Shown one piece after another: positions 7,721 through 16,787 of a stretch of DNA of 59,836 bases. Each line of letters starts with the position of its first letter. The first letter of the stretch is position 1. The position numbers and the translations under genes were made by a program. This DNA is from an uncultured Lachnospiraceae bacterium (GTDB lineage Bacteria; Bacillota; Clostridia; Lachnospirales; Lachnospiraceae), in the NCBI GenBank assembly GCA_910579735.1, contig CAJTUZ010000022.1, forward strand, positions 1 through 59,836, read 5' to 3'. The notes beneath the pieces were generated by a model. It did no database searches, was not told where the DNA came from, and worked only from the letters and a program-made list of their open reading frames with translations.

Positions 7721-10222
7721 TTACTCAACAGCTTCGACCGCTTCCACGATGTGCAGTCCGGATATCCGGCATAAGGGAACTGCCGTTGCGAGCAGACATG
7801 CCGTAACCGAAGCTGCCGCCGCCTGTATCATTGGAAGCACCGGTATCGGTATGAGCGATAATGTTTCGGATACCGCAGCTTCTATGAGCACATTACAGAA
7901 ATATCCGCTCACGCTGCCGATCAACGTCGCTATCATACCATAATATGCTCCTTCCCATAGAAAAGTTTTATACAACGTTCCAATACTCATGCCGATCGCT
8001 CTTTGTATCCCGATTTCCGTTACTCTTGTCAAAATGTTGGTGTAGACGGTATTCATAATATTTAAAATGCCGATCAATGCGATCAATAGAATGAGTCCCC
8101 ATGCAAGCAGCCTGATCTGTGCGGCGCTTTCTTCCAGCTGCCGGTCCGCCTGTTCATAGGAAAGATATGTCGTTCCCGCCACACGCGTACATAAGTTCTC
8201 CAAAACAAGATCAAAAGCCGCTCTGTCAGCATCCGCCTTAAGAACGGGAAGCAATTCTGCATATGTATCCGTTCCGGTCAGCGCCTCATATATGCGGTCA
8301 CTCACAAGTACCTGTACCCCGTTGATAAAACCGTTATTGCCGATACTGAAAAACTGATCATAATCGCTTATAGATAGTAAAACGGGCAGCTTTTTGCCGG
8401 CTATGGTGATCGAACTTCCTTCCTCAATATGTGTCGTTCCGATCCATTCTCCTCCAATATCGATAGGAAGCGGATTACGGACGATACATCCTTCTCCCGC
8501 CTTAAACATGGCAAGCTGCTCTTTAGAAAGCCTATCCGTAAAACGTTCTTCCACATAATAATCGTTTTCTCCGAATATCTGAAACCGCTCTCCTATCCCA
8601 AGTGCAAAATCCGTCTCGATCCCTACCGGGAAATATTGCTCATCCAGCTCATACATTGAAAACTGCTGTGCCGCAACCGCTTCGATGTTTTCATCGTTTT
8701 CCATATCCTGCAGTTCCTGCATAGAAAACCCGCTGTACTCATTCACAACGGAATAATCTCCTGTATGCTCCGGTACCGTATAGGAAACATCGAGCAGTGA
8801 AAGATATCCCTGTAAAGCAATGAACACAGTAATGCTCATCACAAGGGATAAAACGGTGATTACCGTACGTCCGCCGCCCCGCCGTAAATTTAATGCGGCA
8901 TAATATCTGGCAAAATTTTGTATTTTTCTGCGATTACGTTTCCTTCGTCTGATCTTTTTGTCCATCATATCATGCATAGCCGTCACAGGAGAAACTTTCG
9001 CCGCAGTCCGTGCGGCCGGCACAGACGCCAGAAAAGCGGACAACAGTGTGATAAGTGCACTGAATAATAATAATCCCAGCTTTCCGGAACTGTTCACGGC
9101 AAGCAGTTCCCGAAGTTCATCCGCATCCTGTACCAGAAACATTTCCGGTGACAGCTGACTTAACGCCGCAGTTAAGATTCCTTTTGCCGACAGGAAACCA
9201 AGCAGCATACCTGCCGGTATGCCGATCATACATAATAATAAGATTTCTTCCGCTACGATACGGTAAAGCTGCCCCTCCTTTGCGCCGATCGCCCGCAGTA
9301 TCCCGTAATGTCTGATCCGCCTGGCAACGGCAATTTTTAGGATATTATAGATTACCAGTCCTGCTGCCAGCAAAATGAGCGCCGCCGCCAAAATACCGGC
9401 CAGGATCAGGAAAATAAAGCCGCTGTCTCCGACCGCAGCGTCATCCTCCTGCATATTGTAAGGAATGCCCAATGCATTCAGATAAGGATAGTTATATAAT
9501 GTATCCAATTCATGTAAATGCAGCTTTTCTATCAGGTCATCCATAACCGTCTGAAATTCTCTTTTGTCCGCCAGACGGACATCTACATTATAATAAAGAT
9601 ATTCCGACGGCAGTACCGCATCCGCCGTACCTTCTCCGGCAATGGCTATAATACTGCCAAAACTGTATCCTGTATAATTGCTCTCAGTTATGCCTGTCAG
9701 AACAAAATCCGCCGTATAGTCATAGTGCTCTATCATAATGCCGTGACGCAGCGCTTTAGATAAAGACAGAGAAATCGTATCTCCGACTTTCCCTGTAAAT
9801 CCGAGAAATGCAAGCGCATCTTCCGACAATGCTATTTCCATTGCCTTCTCCGGCAGCCGCCCTTTCATCAGTTTCGTATAGGACGGATAAGTTTCCATGC
9901 TGTCGCCCCGGTATTCGATGAGATCAAGTCTCAGTAAATTGTTCAGATCCATATCGCCAAGAGGGATGCTCCGCCCCGCATAGGATATCCGGAGATCGCT
10001 CTTTATAGTCTGCACCTGCTGCTCTGTCAACTGTACAAACGTCGCAAAACGGTCGCCTCCGATCGTAATAGCCTGCTGCTTTCTCATAGCCGCTAAGACA
10101 CCGGCAGACTGTCCGACTGCTGTCGTCATCATAGTCGAGAGGATCACGGCGATCAAAATGAATACGGACACTGTTTTTTGTTCTAAAATTTCTTTTAACG
10201 CCAATGTATGATAAGATTTCAT
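7721..10222 (-). CDS. ABC exporter permease with two FtsX-type domains
   Basis: This is an 833-residue membrane protein with an N-terminal helix and a long extracytoplasmic part. A three-helix FtsX block lies in the first half (about 270-400, with VARRIRHYGILRAIGAKEGQ). A second such layout occupies the second half, ending in a three-helix block (about 700-825, with VTEIGIQRAIGM). The R-x-x-E/YGIxRAIG coupling helices that contact the ATPase are seen twice. It probably forms an antimicrobial-peptide or lipoprotein-type exporter with the ATPase, whose stop it overlaps as ATGA. It converges with the two-component operon at 5626-7706, with only 14 bp between stops. Confidence 0.88.
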   Translation of the reverse strand: MKSYHTLALKEILEQKTVSVFILIAVILSTMMTTAVGQSAGVLAAMRKQQAITIGGDRFATFVQLTEQQVQTIKSDLRISYAGRSIPLGDMDLNNLLRLDLIEYRGDSMETYPSYTKLMKGRLPEKAMEIALSEDALAFLGFTGKVGDTISLSLSKALRHGIMIEHYDYTADFVLTGITESNYTGYSFGSIIAIAGEGTADAVLPSEYLYYNVDVRLADKREFQTVMDDLIEKLHLHELDTLYNYPYLNALGIPYNMQEDDAAVGDSGFIFLILAGILAAALILLAAGLVIYNILKIAVARRIRHYGILRAIGAKEGQLYRIVAEEILLLCMIGIPAGMLLGFLSAKGILTAALSQLSPEMFLVQDADELRELLAVNSSGKLGLLLFSALITLLSAFLASVPAARTAAKVSPVTAMHDMMDKKIRRRKRNRRKIQNFARYYAALNLRRGGGRTVITVLSLVMSITVFIALQGYLSLLDVSYTVPEHTGDYSVVNEYSGFSMQELQDMENDENIEAVAAQQFSMYELDEQYFPVGIETDFALGIGERFQIFGENDYYVEERFTDRLSKEQLAMFKAGEGCIVRNPLPIDIGGEWIGTTHIEEGSSITIAGKKLPVLLSISDYDQFFSIGNNGFINGVQVLVSDRIYEALTGTDTYAELLPVLKADADRAAFDLVLENLCTRVAGTTYLSYEQADRQLEESAAQIRLLAWGLILLIALIGILNIMNTVYTNILTRVTEIGIQRAIGMSIGTLYKTFLWEGAYYGMIATLIGSVSGYFCNVLIEAAVSETLSLIPIPVLPMIQAAAASVTACLLATAVPLCRISGLHIVEAVEAVE

Positions 10223-10917
10223 TTTTGCAGCCTTCCTTTCCGCGTCGTTCCGCTTTCTCCGGATAATATCCCATCCGTAATCGTAAAACGTCGTTTCGCC
10301 ATTTGGGCAATTCGCTCGTCATGTGTGATGACAACGATCGTTTTTCCCATTTTTTCTCTGATGTCTGCCAATAACCGCATGACTTCCTCACCGCTTTTGG
10401 AATCCAGGTTGCCGGTCGGCTCGTCCGCAAAAATAATATCCGGCTTCGCGATCAATGCCCTGGCAATCGCTACACGCTGTTTCTGTCCTCCGGAAAGTTC
10501 ATGCGGCAGATGCGTCATCCGCTCTTTTATGCCAAGCAGTTCCATGAGCTGATCACAGTACGCTGCTTCTTCTTTCTTCCCATCTAACAACAACGGCATC
10601 AGAATATTCTCCCGTGCGGTAAGAACCGGAAGCAGGTTAAACTGCTGAAAAACAAAACCGATCTTTTTACGACGGAATGCCGATAATTTTGCATCGTTTA
10701 GACAATATACATCCTGTTCCCCATAAAAAAGACTGCCGGAAGTGGGCATATCCAGTCCTGATAATAAATGCAGCAATGTGCTCTTTCCGCTGCCGGAAGG
10801 CCCCATGATCGAAATAAAATCCCCGGCATCAATCTCCAGATTCGCTTCCTGAAGCGCAATCACCTGATTTTCACCGCTCCCGTATATTTTGCTTAGATTC
10901 TTTGCTTTTATCAACAT
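10219..10917 (-). CDS. ABC exporter ATPase (MacB/LolD/BceA type)
   Basis: The 232-residue ATPase has Walker A GPSGSGKST, the Q-loop in FVFQQFNLLP, signature LSGGQKQRVAIARAL, Walker B IIFADEPTGNLD and the switch His in VITHDE. The FADEPTGNLD sequence is characteristic of the lipoprotein/peptide exporter ATPases that pair with FtsX-type permeases. It is the first gene of a two-gene unit with the permease. The ribosome site is unusual: AAAGGAGAG lies inside an 11-bp inverted repeat. Confidence 0.92.
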   Translation of the reverse strand: MLIKAKNLSKIYGSGENQVIALQEANLEIDAGDFISIMGPSGSGKSTLLHLLSGLDMPTSGSLFYGEQDVYCLNDAKLSAFRRKKIGFVFQQFNLLPVLTARENILMPLLLDGKKEEAAYCDQLMELLGIKERMTHLPHELSGGQKQRVAIARALIAKPDIIFADEPTGNLDSKSGEEVMRLLADIREKMGKTIVVITHDERIAQMAKRRFTITDGILSGESGTTRKGRLQK

Positions 10918-10922
10918 AAAAA

Positions 10923-10953
10923 TACTCTCCTTTTTTTATTCTAAAGGAGAGTA
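10923..10953 (-). promoter_or_regulatory. Inverted repeat that covers the ribosome site of the ABC ATPase
   Basis: TACTCTCCTTT at 10923-10933 and AAAGGAGAGTA at 10943-10953 form a perfect 11-bp stem with a 9-nt loop. On the minus-strand transcript the 3' arm is the Shine-Dalgarno sequence, seven bases before the ATG at 10917. Either translation is controlled by this hairpin, or the palindrome is an operator for a nearby response regulator. Confidence 0.5.
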
Positions 10954-11042
10954 TAAAGTAGAAATCTCAAAATTTGCTCAAGATTTTTAAGGTTTTCTTT
11001 ATAAGATAGTAAATACTTTTCGTAGTTGAATGGAAGACTTTC

Positions 11043-12143
11043 CTATATTGCAAACAGTGCGGTTGCAGACGCTCCCTGCTTTGCTGCGTTTTCTAACGTA
11101 AGTGTTCCTCCCTGCTTCATGCATAGCAGCATACTGCTGTATAATCCCATGCCCAAAGAAGTCTCATGCGCATCTGCCCTGCCAAACGGTTTCGGACCAT
11201 CTTTGATCAACCAGGCCGGATATCCCGGCCCATCGTCTGTTACGGATAATTTCAGATAACGCTCATCCCTGTTTAAAATGATCGTCAGTTCCTCTTTCGC
11301 ATAACGGGCTGCATTATTGATCAGATTTTCCGCCACCGTCAGGAACAGTCCGTGATCCAGTTCCGCACGCTCTTCATCCGCATTCCCGCGGATCGATATT
11401 TTCAGTGAAGGAGCAAGCAGGTTCGCAGTCTCCGACAATTCGTCATATAATAGAGAAACTGCAACAGACTTTTTACATACCGGCATCTGTTCTAACCGCT
11501 GTATGCTGCTCATGGCTTCTATATACCGCTCAATACGCTCTGTATAAATCGCAAGCCGTTCCAGCGCCTGTTCATCGCCCACTCCCTGACGCAGCATCTT
11601 CACCGTACCTTTTAGGACCGTGACCGGATTACGCAGATTATGAGCAAACGCCGCATTTAATCTTTTCCGTTCCTGCGCCTGATACCACAATTCTTTATTG
11701 GAACAAAGCAGTTCTTCCCGCATCACTTCAAACGCTGCACAGACTTCTCCGAGTTCGTCCCCGGAAATCTTCGGAACGGTAAAATCAAGGTCATGCATAC
11801 GGATGCGCCCGGCGCTGTCTTTTAAAACATTAATCGGCTTTTTTAATTTCCATCGGTAAAACAGCATGCCTGCCAGTCCCAGTCCGCATACGGGTACAAG
11901 CAGGACCGTAAATACCTGTATCATATCAAACAAACGCAAAATATCCATCTGTTCAGGCGTTGGCTGCGGCAGTTCTGTCATCGATCCATCAAAGCCTATA
12001 ACGACACCGCCCCTTGGATAAGAGCCTTTCATTTTTTCACAGAACAGATAAATCCCCGCTGTCAACAGCAGTGCAGACAACAGACATAGGAACGACAGCA
12101 GGAAAAAAGAATGTTTTAATCCCATATTCTTCAGCCGTTCCAT
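11043..12143 (-). CDS. Sensor histidine kinase
   Basis: The 366-residue kinase has an N-terminal membrane helix (about 10-33), a short extracytoplasmic loop of about 45 residues, and a second helix (about 75-95). A HAMP domain follows (KKPINVL through DELGEV), then an H-box AFAHNLRNPVTVL and an ATPase domain with NLINNAARYA, TDDGPGYP and GMGLYSSML. The H-box reads HNLRNP rather than HDIKTP, a variant seen in some peptide-sensing kinases. The short loop is too small for a typical sensor domain and resembles kinases that sense within the membrane or through an ABC partner. It overlaps the regulator gene by 13 bases. Confidence 0.9.
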   Translation of the reverse strand: MERLKNMGLKHSFFLLSFLCLLSALLLTAGIYLFCEKMKGSYPRGGVVIGFDGSMTELPQPTPEQMDILRLFDMIQVFTVLLVPVCGLGLAGMLFYRWKLKKPINVLKDSAGRIRMHDLDFTVPKISGDELGEVCAAFEVMREELLCSNKELWYQAQERKRLNAAFAHNLRNPVTVLKGTVKMLRQGVGDEQALERLAIYTERIERYIEAMSSIQRLEQMPVCKKSVAVSLLYDELSETANLLAPSLKISIRGNADEERAELDHGLFLTVAENLINNAARYAKEELTIILNRDERYLKLSVTDDGPGYPAWLIKDGPKPFGRADAHETSLGMGLYSSMLLCMKQGGTLTLENAAKQGASATALFAI

Positions 12144-12802
12144 TTATACCCGCACCCCCAGACCGTTTCAATATAATGTTCCTGCGTATAGGCGCCGAAT
12201 TTGGCCCGGATCTTACGGATATGCTCCATTACCGTATCGCTGTTTCCGTCTCCTTCTAATCCCCAGACCGTTTCATAGATGCGCTCTCTGTCAAAAATCT
12301 GTCCGGCATTTAACGAAAGAAGCTCCAGAATATCAAACTCCCTTCTGGAAAAAGGTATCTTCTCCCCGTCAATAACAACCTCTCTGGCCGAATAATCAAC
12401 CGAAATCGCCCCGAAAAAACGTACCGCCGCGCTGTTTTGCCTTCTTTGCTCCCTTCTTAAATGAGCGGCTACCCGCGCACCCAATTCCTCCAGGTCAAAA
12501 GGTTTCACAATATAATCGTCCGCACCCGCGCCAAATCCGGTTATCTTGTCAGCAGAATCAATGCGGGCCGTCAGAAACAATATGGGACAGGTGATATATG
12601 CGCGGATCTTCCGGCAGACTTCCAGACCATCCATATCCGGCATATTGATATCCAGTAAAATAAGATCAGGGGCAGCCGTTACCTTTTGCAGCGCCTCCGC
12701 GCCGGTATAGGCGGTCAATACCGTATAAGATGACGCAAAATAGCTTTGCATCATCTCTACAATGCCTGGCTCATCATCTACAATCAACAGTTTTGATTTC
12801 AT
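12131..12802 (-). CDS. OmpR/PhoB-family response regulator
   Basis: The receiver domain has VDDEPG, LLDINMPDMDG (phosphorylated Asp about 52), LTAR and VKPF. The winged-helix domain ends ETVWGCGYKWNG. It is first in a unit with the kinase and, after a 125-bp gap, the ABC ATPase and permease on the same strand, so it is the most likely regulator of that exporter. Its stop overlaps the kinase start. Confidence 0.92.
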   Translation of the reverse strand: MKSKLLIVDDEPGIVEMMQSYFASSYTVLTAYTGAEALQKVTAAPDLILLDINMPDMDGLEVCRKIRAYITCPILFLTARIDSADKITGFGAGADDYIVKPFDLEELGARVAAHLRREQRRQNSAAVRFFGAISVDYSAREVVIDGEKIPFSRREFDILELLSLNAGQIFDRERIYETVWGLEGDGNSDTVMEHIRKIRAKFGAYTQEHYIETVWGCGYKWNG

Positions 12803-12828
12803 ATGCCGATCCCCATTCTTATTCAGTG

Positions 12829-15669
12829 CTATTCTTCCGGATTCTGTTCCTTTCTTTTCAGCATGGCCTGCCGGAGTTCTTCTTCCATGGACTTGCTCAT
12901 AAGTACTTTCATATCTTTGATCTCCATTCCGCTCATACCGAAAAACAACTTCACATAGAAGGTATAACTAAAGAGAGGAATCGGAAACTCTATGACCTTC
13001 TGCTGCCAATTCGTATCGGCGCCTGAAAGCGTAACGGTCTCCACAAGCTTTTTATCCTGAAATACGGACAGCGGAATCTGCGCCAGTTCTCCGGTTCCTT
13101 CTGCCGCCTTGCAGGTAAATTCCAGACGGTACAATCCTCTTTCCTTGACAGTGATCTGGAGCGTCGTGGATTTTCCTTTGCCCGTATCAATCTGTGCAGG
13201 ATCGATAAAGGCGTTTTCTCCGTCAATACAAAGGATCTGTCCTGTAGCGCTGTTTTCCTGTTTTGCATATTCCTGCAACTGTTTATCCAGCTCAGTCTCT
13301 GTGCCCTGCTTTCTAAGATAGGCCGGCGTCGTCAACAGATAACGGCAGATATTGGCTGCACAGCGCTGGAATTCTCCCCTTGTAACGGTACCCTCTCGTA
13401 ATCCTTCCTCGGAATTATCATCGTTGGAATTACTAAGAGAATCTCCCGTTACCATATACAGATCATTCTGCCCTCTTACCATCGCAGCCGTATTCCTGAT
13501 TGAGGCTTCTTTATTCTCATCATTCGCCTTAGCCCACCAGTCGGTCATTACAATTCCCGTATATCCCCATTCCTTCCGCAGGATGGTCGTAAGCAGATCA
13601 TAAGCTCCTGCTGTCCAGAAACCGTTTACGGGACCGTATGTAGACATAATAGAACGTGCCTTGCCTTCTTTTACCGCAATCTCATAACCTTTCAGATAGA
13701 TTTCCCGCAAAGCTCTCTCGGAAATTACCGCTTCCACGAAATTACGGCTGAATTCCTGGTTGTTGCAGGCAAAATGCTTGATCGTTCCCGTCACGTCATA
13801 CCGGTGCATACCGTTAAGCTGCGCAACGACCATTTTGCCAGTAAGAAGCGGGTCCTCGGAAAAATATTCGAAGTTTCGTCCGTTTAAAGGATTGCGGTGA
13901 ATGTTCATACCGGGGCCGAGCAATGTATCAATCTGGTTTTTGCGCAGTTCCAGTCCTTCCCATTCATAGAGTTCTTCTACGAGTTCTACATTAAAGGTAC
14001 AGGCCAAACAGGTGCCATTTGGCATCGCAAAAGCGACCGTTCCGCAGTCCATGCGGATGCCGCTTGGTCCGTCCGCACAGCAGCCTACAGGAATTCCGTA
14101 TTTTTGCAGGCTTTCCGTCACTCCGCCGAATGCTGCTGCCGTACCGGGCGTTACCTTTGGCGAGCACATGCCTTCCCCTCTTATGATACAGCAAAGCTCC
14201 TCATCCGTAAGCTGTGCCAGAAACTGTCCCATGTCGGCCTTCCCGGACTCTACGTCACAGAGTCTGTAACCCTGATCGCCCGTATAGGCATATTCTTCCG
14301 GCAGTCTCTCCTGTCTGCGAACCCCGGGATCCGCCGTTCTAAGCGAAGTATCCTGCCATTCTACATGATAGGTGCCATCTTCTCTGCGCCCGCCGGTTCT
14401 CATATGCTCAAAAGCCGTAACAGGCGCCATTGCCTCTTCCAGCTCTTCTATAACGATCGTCTCATCAACGCTCAGACTGCCGATTTTCCCGGCATCCCTG
14501 ACGTTTTCCCCGGCATAAAAAACATATTCTCCCGCTTCCAATACGCTGCAGGACTTATGCCCGGTAATACCGGCATCATCATAAGAAACGAGATACGCTG
14601 CCGGAATCATAACGGTCATCTTTTGCATTTCTCCCGGCAATAACGTATTGGTCTTGGCAAAACCGCATAAACTTCTGCTTGCCTTGCCAAGCATGCCCTG
14701 CGGCGCTTCGCAGTAAATCTGTACGACTTCCTTACCGGCATGTGCACCGGTATTAACCACCTGCATATTTACTGTCACGCCCTCTGTGATATCTGACTTG
14801 TCCGGCGCAAGAGAGGCCGTAGTCGTAAAAGTCGTATAAGAAAGACCGTAACCGAACGGATACAGGACTTTCTCCGGTGCAAAGGTGGAAAAATAGCGAT
14901 ATCCTACATAGATATCTTCGGCATAGAAATTTCTTTTACTGTCTCCGTAATATTTCGTGGAAGGATAATCTGCAATATCGAAAGCTATCGTGTCGGGAAG
15001 TTTTCCGGAAGGAGACACATCTCCGCTCAGGACATCCAGTACGCCGTTTCCGCCTTCCTGACCGCCCTGCCAGACATAGAGCACAGCGGATGGAGCATAT
15101 TTTTCTACCCACTTCATATCAATGATATTACCGACATTCAATAACACGACCGTACGCGCAAAGACACTGCATACATTCTCTAACATCTGCTCTTCTGCCC
15201 TGGTAAGCAGATAGCTGCCTTCCGTTACCAGATTGTCCTTATCCTCTCCCGCCGTACGTCCAATGATAATGACAGCTGTGTCGGATTCTTCCCTGATCTT
15301 CTCTACGGTCTCCCGCGTAACAGGCATTTCTTCCTGAAACCACGGTTCCTGTGCCCATCCGCTTCCCGTATCGAAAGGATGGTCTTTTAACCACTCTTCA
15401 TAAAGAGCTTTTAATCCTTCATGCAAAGTATAACGCTCATCTTTTGCAAATGCTTCCGCAATGCCGGTCACATATGCCGTATTGACAAGTCCTCCCGAAC
15501 CTGTCCCGCTTTTATAGTAGCAGAACTGGCTTCTGCCAAATAAGGCGATCCTGCTCCCCTTTGCCAAAGGAAGAACCTCTCCCCGGTTCTGCAGCATTAC
15601 GATGCCTTCCGCGACAGCCTCTCTCGCGGCGCGCGCGTACTTCTCCATAGAAAAAATCTGATTGTCCAT
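12829..15669 (-). CDS. Glycoside hydrolase family 3 beta-glucosidase, domain-permuted
   Basis: This 946-residue enzyme has the two GH3 domains in reversed order. The (alpha/beta)6 sandwich comes first (about 15-230, with QGGQEGGNGVLDVLSGDVSP). A fibronectin-III-like domain follows (about 290-400), then the TIM barrel that normally leads (about 480-800). In the barrel are GRNFEYFSEDP (598-608), KHFACNNQE and the nucleophile Asp710 in GIVMTDWW. The last 130 residues form an extra, possibly carbohydrate-binding, domain. The same order is known in GH3 enzymes of rumen Butyrivibrio and Ruminococcus. There is no signal peptide, so it acts on imported oligosaccharides. The ribosome site is weak (GAAAGG, 12 bases away). 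Confidence 0.92.
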   Translation of the reverse strand: MDNQIFSMEKYARAAREAVAEGIVMLQNRGEVLPLAKGSRIALFGRSQFCYYKSGTGSGGLVNTAYVTGIAEAFAKDERYTLHEGLKALYEEWLKDHPFDTGSGWAQEPWFQEEMPVTRETVEKIREESDTAVIIIGRTAGEDKDNLVTEGSYLLTRAEEQMLENVCSVFARTVVLLNVGNIIDMKWVEKYAPSAVLYVWQGGQEGGNGVLDVLSGDVSPSGKLPDTIAFDIADYPSTKYYGDSKRNFYAEDIYVGYRYFSTFAPEKVLYPFGYGLSYTTFTTTASLAPDKSDITEGVTVNMQVVNTGAHAGKEVVQIYCEAPQGMLGKASRSLCGFAKTNTLLPGEMQKMTVMIPAAYLVSYDDAGITGHKSCSVLEAGEYVFYAGENVRDAGKIGSLSVDETIVIEELEEAMAPVTAFEHMRTGGRREDGTYHVEWQDTSLRTADPGVRRQERLPEEYAYTGDQGYRLCDVESGKADMGQFLAQLTDEELCCIIRGEGMCSPKVTPGTAAAFGGVTESLQKYGIPVGCCADGPSGIRMDCGTVAFAMPNGTCLACTFNVELVEELYEWEGLELRKNQIDTLLGPGMNIHRNPLNGRNFEYFSEDPLLTGKMVVAQLNGMHRYDVTGTIKHFACNNQEFSRNFVEAVISERALREIYLKGYEIAVKEGKARSIMSTYGPVNGFWTAGAYDLLTTILRKEWGYTGIVMTDWWAKANDENKEASIRNTAAMVRGQNDLYMVTGDSLSNSNDDNSEEGLREGTVTRGEFQRCAANICRYLLTTPAYLRKQGTETELDKQLQEYAKQENSATGQILCIDGENAFIDPAQIDTGKGKSTTLQITVKERGLYRLEFTCKAAEGTGELAQIPLSVFQDKKLVETVTLSGADTNWQQKVIEFPIPLFSYTFYVKLFFGMSGMEIKDMKVLMSKSMEEELRQAMLKRKEQNPEE

Positions 15670-15776
15670 ATCGTTCCATGCCTTTCTTAATTTATTTTTA
15701 TGTAAATGCTTCCTCGTTGGCTGCTATTCTACAGCCTTTTTTAAATCTCTTTCCTCCATATTTTATACCATTATAA

Positions 15777-15820
15777 TATGCAATCTTTTAAAATACAATC
15801 TTTCAAAATCAGATTGTATG
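15777..15820 (+). promoter_or_regulatory. Short direct and inverted repeats before the ANT(6)-like gene
   Basis: CAATCTTTTAAAAT and CAATCTTTCAAAAT occur in tandem (15780-15808) and are followed by the inverse motif AGATTG. The set lies about 110-140 bp before the start codon, between divergent genes, and could be an operator. No known binding-site consensus was recognised. Confidence 0.3.
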
Positions 15821-15917
15821 ATGCAGCAACCGGACAAATTTTATCCCCTAAACTATACATCCGGAGAAAAATATGGTAAAATAGCTATGAATTATCAGAA
15901 TATCAGGAGGAAGTCTG

Positions 15918-16787
15918 ATGCGTACAGAACAGGAAATGTTTGATCTCATCTTACATACGGCCAGAGAGGATGCACGTATCCGGGCCGTTTACATGAACGG
16001 TTCAAGAACCAATAAAAATGTCCCGAAAGATATCTTTCAGGATTATGACATCGTATATGTCGTAACGGAAACGAAACCTTTTATCGAAGATAAATCATGG
16101 ATCGACCGTTTCGGTGAACGGCTGTTTATGCAGTATCCTGATGAATGCCCGGACGATCCGGGCGACAAAGAAAATGTTTACGGCTGGCTGATGCAGTTTG
16201 CGGATGGCAACCGTATCGATCTGCATGTAGAAAGCATTCCGCATGCAAAAGAAAACATACAAAACGATTCTCTTTGTATGATTTTATTGGATAAAGATGC
16301 GATTCTGCCGCCCATTCCGGAATCGAACGATTCCGATTATCACATACAAAAGCCTTCCCCTGCACAATACCATTCCGTCTGCAACGAATTCTGGTGGTGC
16401 CTTGACAATGTCGCCAAAGGACTCTGGCGGGAAGAAATTCCGTATGTACAGGATATGCTGAACTTTCCGGTCCGGAAACAACTTGAGAAAATGCTGTCCT
16501 GGAAAATAGGCATCCTTACCGGATTCTCCGTCAGCATCGGCAAATCCGGCAAATACATGTACAAATGGTTATCCGAAGAAGAATGGAATGCCTATCTGGA
16601 AACATATCCGGCCGGTACGGTTGACGCAATCTGGACGGCCGTTGAAAAAATGTGCCGCTTATTTGAAGACACCGCTGTCTGGGTCGGCCATGAACTGTCA
16701 TATGTTTATAATGCAGCAGAAGGGAGCAGCTGCCGGCAATTCCTGCTGCGCGTTAAAAATCTGCCAAAGGATGCTGTCGAAATTTAA
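15918..16787 (+). CDS. ANT(6)-like aminoglycoside 6-adenylyltransferase
   Basis: The 289-residue protein has the nucleotidyltransferase signature MNGSRTN (about 27-33) followed by DYDIVYVV (about 45-52), supplying the metal-binding acidic residues. FADGNRIDLHV is the third acidic strand. EFWWCLDNVAKGLWR and the helical C-terminal domain match streptomycin adenylyltransferases (AadE/ANT(6)). These transfer AMP from ATP to the 6-hydroxyl of streptomycin. Length is normal. No mobile element adjoins it, so it looks like a resident chromosomal homologue whose resistance phenotype is uncertain. It has a strong ribosome site (AGGAGGAAG). Its stop touches the convergent tag gene with a 4-base overlap. 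Confidence 0.85.
   Translation: MRTEQEMFDLILHTAREDARIRAVYMNGSRTNKNVPKDIFQDYDIVYVVTETKPFIEDKSWIDRFGERLFMQYPDECPDDPGDKENVYGWLMQFADGNRIDLHVESIPHAKENIQNDSLCMILLDKDAILPPIPESNDSDYHIQKPSPAQYHSVCNEFWWCLDNVAKGLWREEIPYVQDMLNFPVRKQLEKMLSWKIGILTGFSVSIGKSGKYMYKWLSEEEWNAYLETYPAGTVDAIWTAVEKMCRLFEDTAVWVGHELSYVYNAAEGSSCRQFLLRVKNLPKDAVEI

Noticed and set aside
13897..14643. 248-codon plus-strand frame opposite the GH3 gene
   Set aside because: It is an antisense shadow of a strongly conserved enzyme.
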